Source: Candidatus Krumholzibacteriota bacterium (GTDB lineage Bacteria; Krumholzibacteriota; Krumholzibacteriia; Krumholzibacteriales; Krumholzibacteriaceae). From it: 64,000 nt of DNA. The DNA is taken from positions 248,001 through 312,000 of the forward strand of contig JAFGCX010000020.1 in NCBI GenBank assembly GCA_016932415.1, written 5' to 3'. The position numbers and the translations under genes are program-made. Shown one piece after another: positions 26,114 to 36,330 of the stretch. The notes beneath the pieces are model-generated. The model ran no database searches. It was not told the origin of the DNA and worked only from the letters and a program-made list of their open reading frames with translations. Every line of letters begins with the position of its first letter. Position 1 is the stretch's first letter.

Positions 26114-29100
26114 TCATTTTAACAGTACCATTTTTCTCGTTCTGGAATATTCTTTGGTTTCAAGTTTATAAAGATATACTCCGCTCGATACTTCCCGATC
26201 CCTGTCATTGGTTCCATCCCATCTGATATTCCTGTAATACCCTTCCGGTAAGACTTCATCTACAAGTGTTTTTATCAACTGCCCCGCGATATTATAAATT
26301 TTCAACTTTACGTGCATCTTTTTAGAGATAGAGAACTCTATGGCTGTTACCGGATTAAACGGGTTAGGATAATTCTGGAATAGATGTGTTCCCACAGATA
26401 TCATCTCTTCATCACCTGTCGGCTCACTTATCGAACCATTGAACCAATCCAGTATTTTTTGCAGGTGTTTGACTCGTGCTGGCGGTTCTTGAAGATTGTC
26501 GTCTCTTATCGAATGAAAACTGAATCCATCAAGAACGACCCTGGCAGTGTATCCCGCTCCGTTCTCAGCGGTTTCCTGCGCGACTCCAGCAAAGCCACTC
26601 TCGCCGTTATAGTCCGGATATTGCATTACATTAGTCGATGTTTCCCATCCGGAACTCTCAACCACATCGAATGATTTGATTTCAGGGCAACCACCGTTAA
26701 TGTAGAAACTGGTGCCTTCAAATAATCCGATGCCGGTTAACAGCGGGTTCATGATCCCACCGCTGTAAATCCCCCCTGTAAAAAAATAGTAACTGGAAAA
26801 ATCCGTTCGGTACTGAATGAATACAGAAAGAGGATATCTGTACAGGTCATATATTTCGGTTGCCAGACCGTCTCCCGTCAGATAGAGACCGACATCCTGC
26901 GTGGAACGATCGAGAAATTCATATAACAATCGGGCATCATCGGCAGTCGTCGGTTTTGCCTTGTATCCGATCGTGCTTTCCGCCAGATCCCCCGAACTCC
27001 ATATTATGATCCTGTACGTTCCCAATAACTGATCTATTGTCGCCCTCGATGCCAGCGTATTTCCCGCAATCGCCGTGGGATCCAGCACATCGAAACGATC
27101 AGGTGTCACGTCTAAAAATTCAAACGCTGTCTCGAAGTATATCTGTCCGCCCCTGTTGTCGAATCTGTTTACGTAAAGGATATCCGAATTTCCAGTCGGA
27201 AATATTGTCGCTTCACACGGCATTTCTCTCACCAGGGATTCCTCGCTGGTAACTCCAATGTCCTGACTCCAGTAAGTAGTTATCCCGTTCGCGTCCCTGG
27301 CGGAGAAATAATATGAAACGGTGTCTCCGGGTATATAGAGGTCGTCGTTGAGATCAATGCAAAATTGGCCCTGTTTTGGGACTCCTGAAACATATACCGA
27401 ATCGAAGCGCAGGATAGTCCATCCTTCCTCCTGTCGAATAAATGGCCATCTCAGAGGGTCGCCGGATATCGATGCTCCCGACCGTTCCCCTATATCCCTG
27501 ACATGAGCATAGACAGCAGGACCTCCCGAGTCATCGTGATCGAGACCTACATTGCATTCTCCGACGAATACTACTGCCGAATCCCCTGGTACATTGGCAG
27601 GCCTGGCAATATCCTCGATATCCATCGCAATATCTATCCGTGCTGTTCCTGTTATTGTGCCATCAGCAGGAAAATTATCCTGAAAGAGACAGATCTCGTT
27701 CACGAACCATGCGGGACCCTGCGCGTCATACCTTTTTATCGATACATTATCAAACCATGGAGAAGGTTCGTGTCGGGATCCACTGCCCAATATATCTCTG
27801 AGCTGATAATATTTATCCACAACGCCGATGGCGACCTGGATAGAATCGGCCCCGGGTTCGATAAGATGTCCTATAGGCTGATTGATAGTCACATATCTGT
27901 TACCGTTACCGTTGCTGTTGATGTAGTAATATAATTTATCGGAATTTTTCCATTCCCCTTCAACCCCATTCTTGATCGATCTGACCAGCCAGTAGTGAAA
28001 TACAAGATTGTCGAGAGGCAGGTCCTCATATGCATCGTACTGAAGCAATACGGTCGACGCGGAAGCTGGAACGGATCCTCCTGGATTCATCGCCATGACT
28101 GGAGATACGAGAGTATTATCAAACGCGTACCCACTGCTTTCATCTGCGAAAGGTATCTCAAACAGGGCAGGATATCTTGGTGATGGATAAGTGGATCCGG
28201 TGAAAAAATTCACCACAGTCCCATAGTTGTCATGGCATGGATCGAGGTCTATCATGTTACTTGAAAGTCCCTCGAAAGAACCCAAAGGCGACGCCCCGTC
28301 CAAATACCATCCGCTCCAGTCCATTGTTTCGAAATCAAAGTAGCCGAGGAGCCAGTTCGATTTTCCAAGCAACCAGAGATCGGGATCCGGACAATCCGTT
28401 TCTCTTGTGAATGAAGTGATCCCCGCGTCCATAGGCTTCAGTACGGGACCGGTGACAAACCCCACACCAAGCTGTCTCGCCTCATCAAAAATGGTTGAAC
28501 TCATTGCGAAATAGGAGCCGTCATACTTGACATCAAAAATATCGGGAAGTTCAAAAGAGAATCCATCGAGACTGTCTCCCGGCAATACCGGGTCCGTGTC
28601 AGTGGTCCAGAGAATGCCGTTCCATTCGGGAACACCGGTATCTATGTCATCGTCATCTGCGGGATTCAAATAAGGCGGCATTGTTGCCAGGCCTGGTGTC
28701 GAAGCGGGTATCCAGGGCTGCGGCGTCCAGCCTGCTGGACTCTGTATGTTTAGGTCCTCATAGTCGAAAGGAACATCGATTGAGATCCCGACAGCTCCCA
28801 CCTGTTCAGGAGGAATACCTGGAAGCGTATTATTCTTGACCTTATAAAAATATCCCATTTTGGGAGGGTCCTCTACGACCCTTTCTGTTTCTCCAATCGT
28901 AACCAGGCCACAATTGTCCTTATCGAAAGGGCAGATCGTGGTAAAACGCTCCATTTCGATATAATCGCATCCGTCTGGCGGTATCCCCGTTTCCGGATAG
29001 TCTGTTATGCGAAGCCTGTCGTTGTTCAGCGCAGGGTTTTTTATTGTGCATATACCGTAATTGTCAGTATGTACGAGGTTGATATTATCCTGAGGCTGAC

Positions 29101-29755
29101 CAGTGCTGTTATGCCATCCGTTTGTTGTGACCGCCTTTGTAGGAGGGTTATCGGTATCCCAACCGGCGGCTGTCTGGCAATGAGCCCAGAAATGCCTTTT
29201 GTCACCAGTTCCGACCTGGAACCAATGCCCATCGGCTGAATCGGGGTGGTGCGCTTTGAACCCGGGAAGCACATTCTGACAACGGGAAAGTTCCTGTATA
29301 TATAAACTGTAAGTGGCTTTCTCCTCAAAAAGATCATTGAAATACTCATTTACACCAAGACCATTCTTATGCCTGTATACATGATGTTTTCCCCTTGATT
29401 TGATAAATTCGGCTATCCCCCTGTTACCACCCAGACCCTTGTCCCCTCCATCGTCTTTTGACCTGATATAACTGAAAAGGGTGTTTATGACTGTTTGACT
29501 GTCGTCCTGCCATTTACCAGGATCTCCCTCTGTGTGCGGAAAGAGTCCGGAAAATCCGTTATGATCCCAATACCAGAGACAATTGGCAACGGCAACCTCG
29601 GTACAGTTTCCTATGCCGGGCTTTTGCCAGAAATCAGGGACTCCTCCAGGAGATGTCGAATTCTTGTACTGTATATCGGCATATGCATAACCGCCTGACA
29701 CAATAACAATGCATGCGACACAGGCAAGCGAAAGCTTTCTCATCATTACCCCCAT
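26114..29755 (-). CDS. large secreted protein with C39-like cysteine peptidase domain and T9SS-type C-terminal domain
   Basis: A 1213-residue protein with a signal peptide (residues 1-26). Near the mature N-terminus is VPDFWQKPGIGNCTEVAVANCLWYW, described as Q44 seven residues before C51, the layout of papain-fold C39-like peptidases (oxyanion Gln then catalytic Cys). A-D-G-H-W-F-Q-V-G-T-G further on may supply the His. Long Ig-like and gingipain-like beta regions follow, with a section (about 890-1100) that includes a Rossmann-like PDYNGESGFAG stretch. From residue 1128 a sorting domain follows (NYPNPFNPVTAI, RWDGTNDRDR..SSGVYLYKL, ending KMVLLK). It is transcribed alone from the promoter at 29816-29844. 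The target is unknown, and the peptidase activity is inferred. Confidence 0.72.
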   Translation of the reverse strand: MGVMMRKLSLACVACIVIVSGGYAYADIQYKNSTSPGGVPDFWQKPGIGNCTEVAVANCLWYWDHNGFSGLFPHTEGDPGKWQDDSQTVINTLFSYIRSKDDGGDKGLGGNRGIAEFIKSRGKHHVYRHKNGLGVNEYFNDLFEEKATYSLYIQELSRCQNVLPGFKAHHPDSADGHWFQVGTGDKRHFWAHCQTAAGWDTDNPPTKAVTTNGWHNSTGQPQDNINLVHTDNYGICTIKNPALNNDRLRITDYPETGIPPDGCDYIEMERFTTICPFDKDNCGLVTIGETERVVEDPPKMGYFYKVKNNTLPGIPPEQVGAVGISIDVPFDYEDLNIQSPAGWTPQPWIPASTPGLATMPPYLNPADDDDIDTGVPEWNGILWTTDTDPVLPGDSLDGFSFELPDIFDVKYDGSYFAMSSTIFDEARQLGVGFVTGPVLKPMDAGITSFTRETDCPDPDLWLLGKSNWLLGYFDFETMDWSGWYLDGASPLGSFEGLSSNMIDLDPCHDNYGTVVNFFTGSTYPSPRYPALFEIPFADESSGYAFDNTLVSPVMAMNPGGSVPASASTVLLQYDAYEDLPLDNLVFHYWLVRSIKNGVEGEWKNSDKLYYYINSNGNGNRYVTINQPIGHLIEPGADSIQVAIGVVDKYYQLRDILGSGSRHEPSPWFDNVSIKRYDAQGPAWFVNEICLFQDNFPADGTITGTARIDIAMDIEDIARPANVPGDSAVVFVGECNVGLDHDDSGGPAVYAHVRDIGERSGASISGDPLRWPFIRQEEGWTILRFDSVYVSGVPKQGQFCIDLNDDLYIPGDTVSYYFSARDANGITTYWSQDIGVTSEESLVREMPCEATIFPTGNSDILYVNRFDNRGGQIYFETAFEFLDVTPDRFDVLDPTAIAGNTLASRATIDQLLGTYRIIIWSSGDLAESTIGYKAKPTTADDARLLYEFLDRSTQDVGLYLTGDGLATEIYDLYRYPLSVFIQYRTDFSSYYFFTGGIYSGGIMNPLLTGIGLFEGTSFYINGGCPEIKSFDVVESSGWETSTNVMQYPDYNGESGFAGVAQETAENGAGYTARVVLDGFSFHSIRDDNLQEPPARVKHLQKILDWFNGSISEPTGDEEMISVGTHLFQNYPNPFNPVTAIEFSISKKMHVKLKIYNIAGQLIKTLVDEVLPEGYYRNIRWDGTNDRDREVSSGVYLYKLETKEYSRTRKMVLLK

Positions 29756-29815
29756 CAGCAGCCTGAATTATCATATATAATATAATTGCTTAAAAATACC
29801 CCCTATAAGAACCTC

Positions 29816-29844
29816 ATTATATTTCCATTTTGACTGGAATTCAA
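29816..29844 (-). promoter_or_regulatory. sigma-70-like promoter of the C39-like protein gene
   Basis: On the minus strand TTGAAT (29839-29844) is followed by 17 nt and a perfect TATAAT (29816-29821), about 55 nt before the ATG. Confidence 0.6.
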
Positions 29845-29910
29845 GGAAATTTCATTTGATATCCATGTTCATCTCCTGGAGACAGAGGAATTTTCATACA
29901 GTAATTCTTC

Positions 29911-31293
<1,383 letters not shown>

Positions 31294-31319
31294 AGATCGA
31301 CTGATCAACTGGAGGAATC

Positions 31320-31721
31320 ATGAAATCTCTCTGGGGACAGAACAATCAGTATCTCAGGGTCAAACGGAACAACCTGGAAATCAGCCCGAAATTCACGAAG
31401 ATGGTACTGGCGAGCATATTCATACTTATCGCCGCGATCTTTCTGGCCAGCGACGTCGGCCTCTGGAACCTATGGCAGGCCCAGAAAGAGATGGATGAGC
31501 TGGAAAGCGAGATCGAGATACTGAGGGCGCAGACACAGTACCTCAGAACGACAATCGAGGAATTGAAGACCAATCCTTTCATGATCGAGAAAGTCGCCAG
31601 AGAACGTTACGGTTATCTCAGGCCGGGTGACAGGGTCTACCGGATAATCCCCCTCCCTGCCGATCAAGAAAACTATCCAATATCAACAACTTCTCTTGAC
31701 ATCAAGGGGGCAAGTCAATAA
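31320..31721 (+). CDS. ftsB: FtsB/DivIC-type septum formation initiator
   Basis: A 133-residue bitopic protein with one transmembrane helix (about residues 27-46), a coiled coil (about 50-82, QKEMDELESEIEILRAQ-type heptads) and the family end ERYGYLRPGDRVYRI. FtsB/DivIC proteins join the divisome complex with FtsL and FtsQ. It starts behind GGAGGAATC, 26 nt after eno, and is probably co-transcribed. The N-terminal 25 residues, rich in Asn and basic residues, are longer than in E. coli FtsB. The stop codon TAA (31719-31721) is part of the tRNA promoter -10 box. Confidence 0.85.
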   Translation: MKSLWGQNNQYLRVKRNNLEISPKFTKMVLASIFILIAAIFLASDVGLWNLWQAQKEMDELESEIEILRAQTQYLRTTIEELKTNPFMIEKVARERYGYLRPGDRVYRIIPLPADQENYPISTTSLDIKGASQ

Positions 31722-31724
31722 TAT
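31696..31724 (+). promoter_or_regulatory. promoter of tRNA-fMet, embedded in the end of ftsB
   Basis: A perfect TTGACA (31696-31701), 17-nt spacer and TAATAT (31719-31724), whose first three bases are the ftsB stop codon. The tRNA starts 15 nt after the -10 box. Confidence 0.6.
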
Positions 31725-31739
31725 TGGATGAGAAAATGA

Positions 31740-31816
<77 letters not shown>

Positions 31817-31830
31817 ATATAGAAAGATGA

Positions 31831-31872
31831 ATTCCCGGCTTCCCTGATCGATGGAGCCGGGAATCGTCTTTT
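31831..31872 (+). terminator. intrinsic terminator after tRNA-fMet
   Basis: Perfect 10-bp stem ATTCCCGGCT (31831-31840) with AGCCGGGAAT (31855-31864), 14-nt loop, then CGTCTTTT. It also lies after the convergent gene ending at 31958 and may stop transcription from both sides. Confidence 0.8.
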
Positions 31873-31957
31873 ACAGGGCCTGAAACTCAGACTCTTGAAA
31901 AAACCCCTCGGCCTGCCGGTCCTTGATCACTGTACAAAAGCGCCTGCCTGACGTCAT

Positions 31958-33973
31958 CTATCTGACTACCACGATCTTCTCCGATTTTCCGGCGCCGCCT
32001 GCAACTGCCCTGCAGAAATAGATCCCGCTGGCGACATCGATACCCCGATCGTCCTTTCCATCCCAGAACCTGTCAAATGAAGCGGAGTCGAGTCTACCCC
32101 TGTAAAGCCTCCTTACAACTCTGCCAGCGGCGTCGTATATCGTCAGGTCGATCATTTCAACCTCTTTATCCCCTGCCTGTCGAACGCGAAAAGGCGATCC
32201 TATTTCTATCCCCTTTGTGGCGAACCGGATCATCGTTCCCGAACTCATCGGATTCGGCATGAACAAGATCTCTATGGATGGAACGGGGATCGGTTGAGCG
32301 GCTGGATCATCAGCGTCGCACGGAACACCTAGAAGGCCTTGGTAATATTCCCTTCCGCCGATCAGCGCCTCCGCCGCCGTGACAGAATCTGCCTTCGATG
32401 GCCAGTCTCTTCTCCGGACGATATCGAGAAGATCATCGATCCATCGCACGAAATATTCCGCCGATTCCCTTTTGAGGACGGGTTTTCCTCCTATGGTGAT
32501 GTAGACGGGACTGGTATGAGCGAAAAGATAACCGCCGACTGGCAGCCAGCCGTTGTTCTCTCCAAAGACCCGTGATGCTATCCAGGCGCTCTCCCGCATA
32601 TCGATATTCACAATAGTATCGATCACGCACGGATCGAATGAGGGATAGAGAGTCCTTACCACTTCGCCGTTGGCGACTATCTGCGCGGCGAGAAGAGGCC
32701 ATACCGACTTTACCCTTATCGAAACTGGAATATTGAAGTGTCCGCTGAATACATCGAGCGAATCGCCCGCTTCCCTGTCGAACACGTTGAACCTGGCAAA
32801 GAGAGGACCGTTAGTGACAAAGGTCCTTCCCTTTACCACTCCATCGAGCCATTCGTAGTACCCAAACTGGTCGCCTGGGATCCTGACATAAGTCCTGTTC
32901 CCCCCTATCGGGTTGGAATCGAGATAATTGGGAAGGGCATCCGTACCCCCGCAGGCGGGAAGTTTGAATCCGCAATTGAGAAGATTGTACCAGAGAGCCG
33001 TCTCGATCCCATTGGCTCCGCAATTACTGTAGCTCATTATCTCGAAGGCGTCGATCTTCCCCCTGGCGATATCGATGGGAAGCTCTCGCGCTATTCCCGA
33101 ACCGGGCCAGGCTGTGATCTGGTCGAAATCGTACGAAGAGACAGGATGGGCCGCCACGACGATCGCTCCGGGCTGAGAGTGCGTAGAATCGGCATAATCG
33201 AGAAGAAGCGGACCCCAGTCAGAACCGTAGGGTTCGATAAGTCTCTGTAGCCCCAGCAGCCCATAGTGTCCCCATACGCCGCTTCTCACCTCTTCGGAGA
33301 TATAGATAATACAGTATGGACAACTTGAAGGATCGGGCGCGCCGGTAAAACCGGAGTATGAATCGAGACAGTTGAGAACGGCGAGATCCTCGGCAAGGCC
33401 GAAAAAATGCCCATGCTCCGGTTTGAGAAAATAGACCCCGGATCCATGTTTCAGGTGAAAATGAATGTCGCCTGAATACCAGAGTTGACCCCGCAGATCC
33501 GCGATCCTCGAGAGGTTCAGTGTCACGGTAGTGTCGGACCGGAGATCTACCGTGGTGATCATCGGCCTGTATTCAAAACCGTGGCCTGCTTTGACCGTCA
33601 TCCGCCCTTCTGGCAGTACAAGTGAAAAAGATCCATCAGAATAGAAATATCCCCCCATCGCGGTATGGTAGAAACTCATGACCGAGGGATATCGAACTAC
33701 GGAAAGACAGTCGATCACGGCGCATCTCGCGCAAAGAGTATCTCCCGTCGCGTCGTCGAGAATGACCACTGTAAGGCAGCGATAAGCCGCAGGCTGGCCC
33801 TCATAAGATGATCCTGCCAACCCTGCCGCAACATCGGGACGCTTATCCAGAGCGGCGTGACCGGAAAAAGATGCTCCGGTGCCGGATGCCACAACGACCA
33901 GCATGAGCGCAAACGAAAAGGCCATGCGGGCTGAAAGCCATTGCGGTACTCTCACCGGGTGTCTGCTGTTCAT
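31958..33973 (-). CDS. CehA/McbA-family metallohydrolase with T9SS-type C-terminal domain
   Basis: From the ATG at 33971-33973 the product has 671 residues, with a signal peptide (to about residue 36). The frame continues to a GTG at 34036 overlapping the upstream gene, but that would put 41 residues before the signal peptide. The middle part has YSGDIHFHLKHG (H171, H173), then A-A-H-P-V-S-S-Y, EIMSYSNCGANG and CGGTDA, the pattern of CehA/McbA PHP-like phosphoesterases, which use a metal centre. The last about 100 residues form a sorting domain (FMPNPMSSGT, DAAGRVVRRLYRG, FWDGKDDRG..ASGIYFC, ending KIVVVR). It is likely exported by the T9SS; the substrate is unknown. Confidence 0.75.
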   Translation of the reverse strand: MNSRHPVRVPQWLSARMAFSFALMLVVVASGTGASFSGHAALDKRPDVAAGLAGSSYEGQPAAYRCLTVVILDDATGDTLCARCAVIDCLSVVRYPSVMSFYHTAMGGYFYSDGSFSLVLPEGRMTVKAGHGFEYRPMITTVDLRSDTTVTLNLSRIADLRGQLWYSGDIHFHLKHGSGVYFLKPEHGHFFGLAEDLAVLNCLDSYSGFTGAPDPSSCPYCIIYISEEVRSGVWGHYGLLGLQRLIEPYGSDWGPLLLDYADSTHSQPGAIVVAAHPVSSYDFDQITAWPGSGIARELPIDIARGKIDAFEIMSYSNCGANGIETALWYNLLNCGFKLPACGGTDALPNYLDSNPIGGNRTYVRIPGDQFGYYEWLDGVVKGRTFVTNGPLFARFNVFDREAGDSLDVFSGHFNIPVSIRVKSVWPLLAAQIVANGEVVRTLYPSFDPCVIDTIVNIDMRESAWIASRVFGENNGWLPVGGYLFAHTSPVYITIGGKPVLKRESAEYFVRWIDDLLDIVRRRDWPSKADSVTAAEALIGGREYYQGLLGVPCDADDPAAQPIPVPSIEILFMPNPMSSGTMIRFATKGIEIGSPFRVRQAGDKEVEMIDLTIYDAAGRVVRRLYRGRLDSASFDRFWDGKDDRGIDVASGIYFCRAVAGGAGKSEKIVVVR

Positions 33974-34014
33974 TGATGTCAATTCCCGGTCCTCTGCTTT
34001 TTCTCTGTCGATTG

Positions 34015-36246
34015 CTATTCGGTGAGTATCCCCCACTCATTGAATATCACGGCGGCAATACTGTCAGCCGCTTCATGGTCGAAGAACCAGAGAGGCAGGC
34101 CGAAATGGAAACTATTTGCCGCTACGGCCCGTCCCGATTCCACTACCGGAGTGATATTCGAATATTTAGTCAATATTATAGCACAAACCGCGTCATTTAT
34201 GGCGGAATTAGAGCTCCTTGCCTTCATCCTGTACAGAGGATGGAAGCAGCCGAGCGGAGTGATCCCCCTTGTATCCATCCAGTACTGCGGATTGTACAGT
34301 TCGACGTAGGTGAATCCCCTGATCAGCGGGTTGAAGAAACATGTAGGACAGTCTGTTATGCCTTCCCACAACTGGAGTTCTTCCGGGAACGCGGAGAATT
34401 CCTGAGCGATCGAATCGGAGGTCTCTTTGTAGATGTACCTCAGCGCGTCCCTGTCGATATCTCTGCGAGGCATCTCGATCCCGGTCTTGAACGTTCCCAC
34501 TACCTTGTCGATCACCGAAACGCAGTAATCCTTGTACGCCAGGCTTCGGACCCCTGAAGTATCCTCGGGGTCGGGAGTGATCTCGTTTTTTACAACCGCG
34601 GGGAATTCAGGAGGGACAGGGAAGATCCTGGAGATCCCTCCGGACGCCCTGTCAGAGCGGCCGAGAGTCCAGATGTGCCCTCCCTTCTTCAGAAATATCG
34701 CGATGTAATTTATAGCGATCTCGCCTGTCTGTCCGACCATGCTCTCGGGGATGAAGACGATGACCTGGCCGAGAGTCGATGAGGTCGAAGAACTGTACGT
34801 CCATACGATATTCTTGTATTTGCCGACTACGTTTATCGTCGGAGCGGTAAAATTGGTGCTCCTGCAATCGAACTGATCCCGCAGAGGCTCAAAATCAGGG
34901 ACCCTGGCGAGAATATCATTCCAAAACTGGTCGTGTTCCGACTCCATCGGATCAGTCCTGTACGGATTGTACTCAAAGGTCGATGGATAATCATCGACCC
35001 AGAGGACCGATCTCTCCATTGAAAACGGGATTATATTTATAAGGATCCTTCCGAGAGTCACCTTGTCGGTATTGTCTTTGACCTGCACGTAGAGAGTGTG
35101 GCTCCCCGAATAGAGTATTCTTTCATCGGCCGCTTTGAGGAAGGGGCTGAAATTCGCCTCCCAGTCGCTTGGATTGTTCAGGTCCTGAACATCCCATCCA
35201 TACCTGTATCCGGTTATCTCCCCGCCGTAATCGCTGGCATCAGCAATCCAGGTGAAATTCAATGGAACTCCCGGTGGCAGGTCTTTCTGCACTGGGATCT
35301 GCAGCGACCCTAGAAATCTGAACGATCCAAGATAAGGTTCGGATACGGTGAGCAGAGGACCGGCTTTCCAGGAAACGAGGAATTGCCTGACATTCTGATC
35401 TTCCCGGAACAGCGCCGTGACAGCCCCCGCTTCATCCTTTGCCTGCACGGCGAAAATATGTTCCCTGTTCAGTTCGAGGATCTCGTCCTCTCCGATCACA
35501 GTCGAGCGGCCCGAATCCCCCTCCGCCGTGTAAGATATCCATTTCGACCATCGGTCTTCATACCAGGCCGGGTTCTCGTTCAGATCGTCGATGATCGGAA
35601 AATCATTGTCGTACCTGTTCTCGTGGTTCAATACCTGCGTTATAAGATACCTGATCGAATCGGGATTCTGTGTATTCGAAGGGCTGTCTATCGGATCTTT
35701 TCCCGTCCACTCGAAGGTCACTTTCGTGCTGTATGTCCTGCCACGCCCTACAGGCTTTTCTATCTGGACATACGGCGCGAGGGTCCAGGCGGTAAATGAG
35801 ATATTCGCCGGCTCGGAGCGTTTCCCTCCCAGATCGACAGCCCTTATAAAGAAGGTGTGAGTACGGTCATATCTTGTGTAAAGGGGATTATCCTCATACG
35901 GCCTGGGGAAACTGTCCGCCTCGACCTTGAAGACGCTGTCGAACGAGTTCGTCCTCGTCCATTTATCAATACCCATCGTATCCGCAACAGACATACCGAA
36001 CGGCTTGCCGTCGACGAAGACGAATTCGAAGAAATTTATCTCACCATCCGGATCCCAGCCACTCCAGTAAAAATGGACACTGTAACTCGTCGTATCGTTA
36101 TTGACCGGACCGCTGGAAAGCCATATCTCGGGAGGCTGATTATCACTTTCAGATCCCGTATAGATGCCATCCGCGCAACCGGTTATAAGTGCCAGAAGGA
36201 TCGCGAAAAGGATCACGAGGATCCCGGGAATATGCCTTGCCTTCAT
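34015..36246 (-). CDS. lipoprotein with Ig/FnIII-like repeats
   Basis: A 743-residue protein. L-I-T-G-C24 is a good lipobox behind a hydrophobic segment, so it is probably a lipoprotein. Regions such as HFYWSGWDPDGEINFFEFVFVDG and VTFEWTGKDPID are the W-x-G-x-D-x-D-G strands of FnIII/Ig-like modules (about residues 50-430). The C-terminal part (about 430-743), with WVDDYPSTFEYNP and IWTLGRSDRASGG, resembles a Rossmann-like glutamine-amidotransferase-fold domain, without clear catalytic residues. A strong AGAGGAGAG site precedes the ATG. It lies 84 bp after the C1 peptidase gene end and overlaps the possible GTG start of the CehA-like gene. Function unknown. Confidence 0.65.
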   Translation of the reverse strand: MKARHIPGILVILFAILLALITGCADGIYTGSESDNQPPEIWLSSGPVNNDTTSYSVHFYWSGWDPDGEINFFEFVFVDGKPFGMSVADTMGIDKWTRTNSFDSVFKVEADSFPRPYEDNPLYTRYDRTHTFFIRAVDLGGKRSEPANISFTAWTLAPYVQIEKPVGRGRTYSTKVTFEWTGKDPIDSPSNTQNPDSIRYLITQVLNHENRYDNDFPIIDDLNENPAWYEDRWSKWISYTAEGDSGRSTVIGEDEILELNREHIFAVQAKDEAGAVTALFREDQNVRQFLVSWKAGPLLTVSEPYLGSFRFLGSLQIPVQKDLPPGVPLNFTWIADASDYGGEITGYRYGWDVQDLNNPSDWEANFSPFLKAADERILYSGSHTLYVQVKDNTDKVTLGRILINIIPFSMERSVLWVDDYPSTFEYNPYRTDPMESEHDQFWNDILARVPDFEPLRDQFDCRSTNFTAPTINVVGKYKNIVWTYSSSTSSTLGQVIVFIPESMVGQTGEIAINYIAIFLKKGGHIWTLGRSDRASGGISRIFPVPPEFPAVVKNEITPDPEDTSGVRSLAYKDYCVSVIDKVVGTFKTGIEMPRRDIDRDALRYIYKETSDSIAQEFSAFPEELQLWEGITDCPTCFFNPLIRGFTYVELYNPQYWMDTRGITPLGCFHPLYRMKARSSNSAINDAVCAIILTKYSNITPVVESGRAVAANSFHFGLPLWFFDHEAADSIAAVIFNEWGILTE

Positions 36247-36330
36247 CGATACTCTCCTCTGGTGGGTCTGAACCAGTCCATCCCTGCCACTATTAAATAT
36301 ATATGATGAAGACTCCGCATCAATAATTTT

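Noticed and set aside
31878-31925. Second terminator for the convergent CehA-like gene (CGGC/GCCG then T6 on the minus strand)
   Set aside because: The stem has only four pairs and a two-base loop, too small to support.
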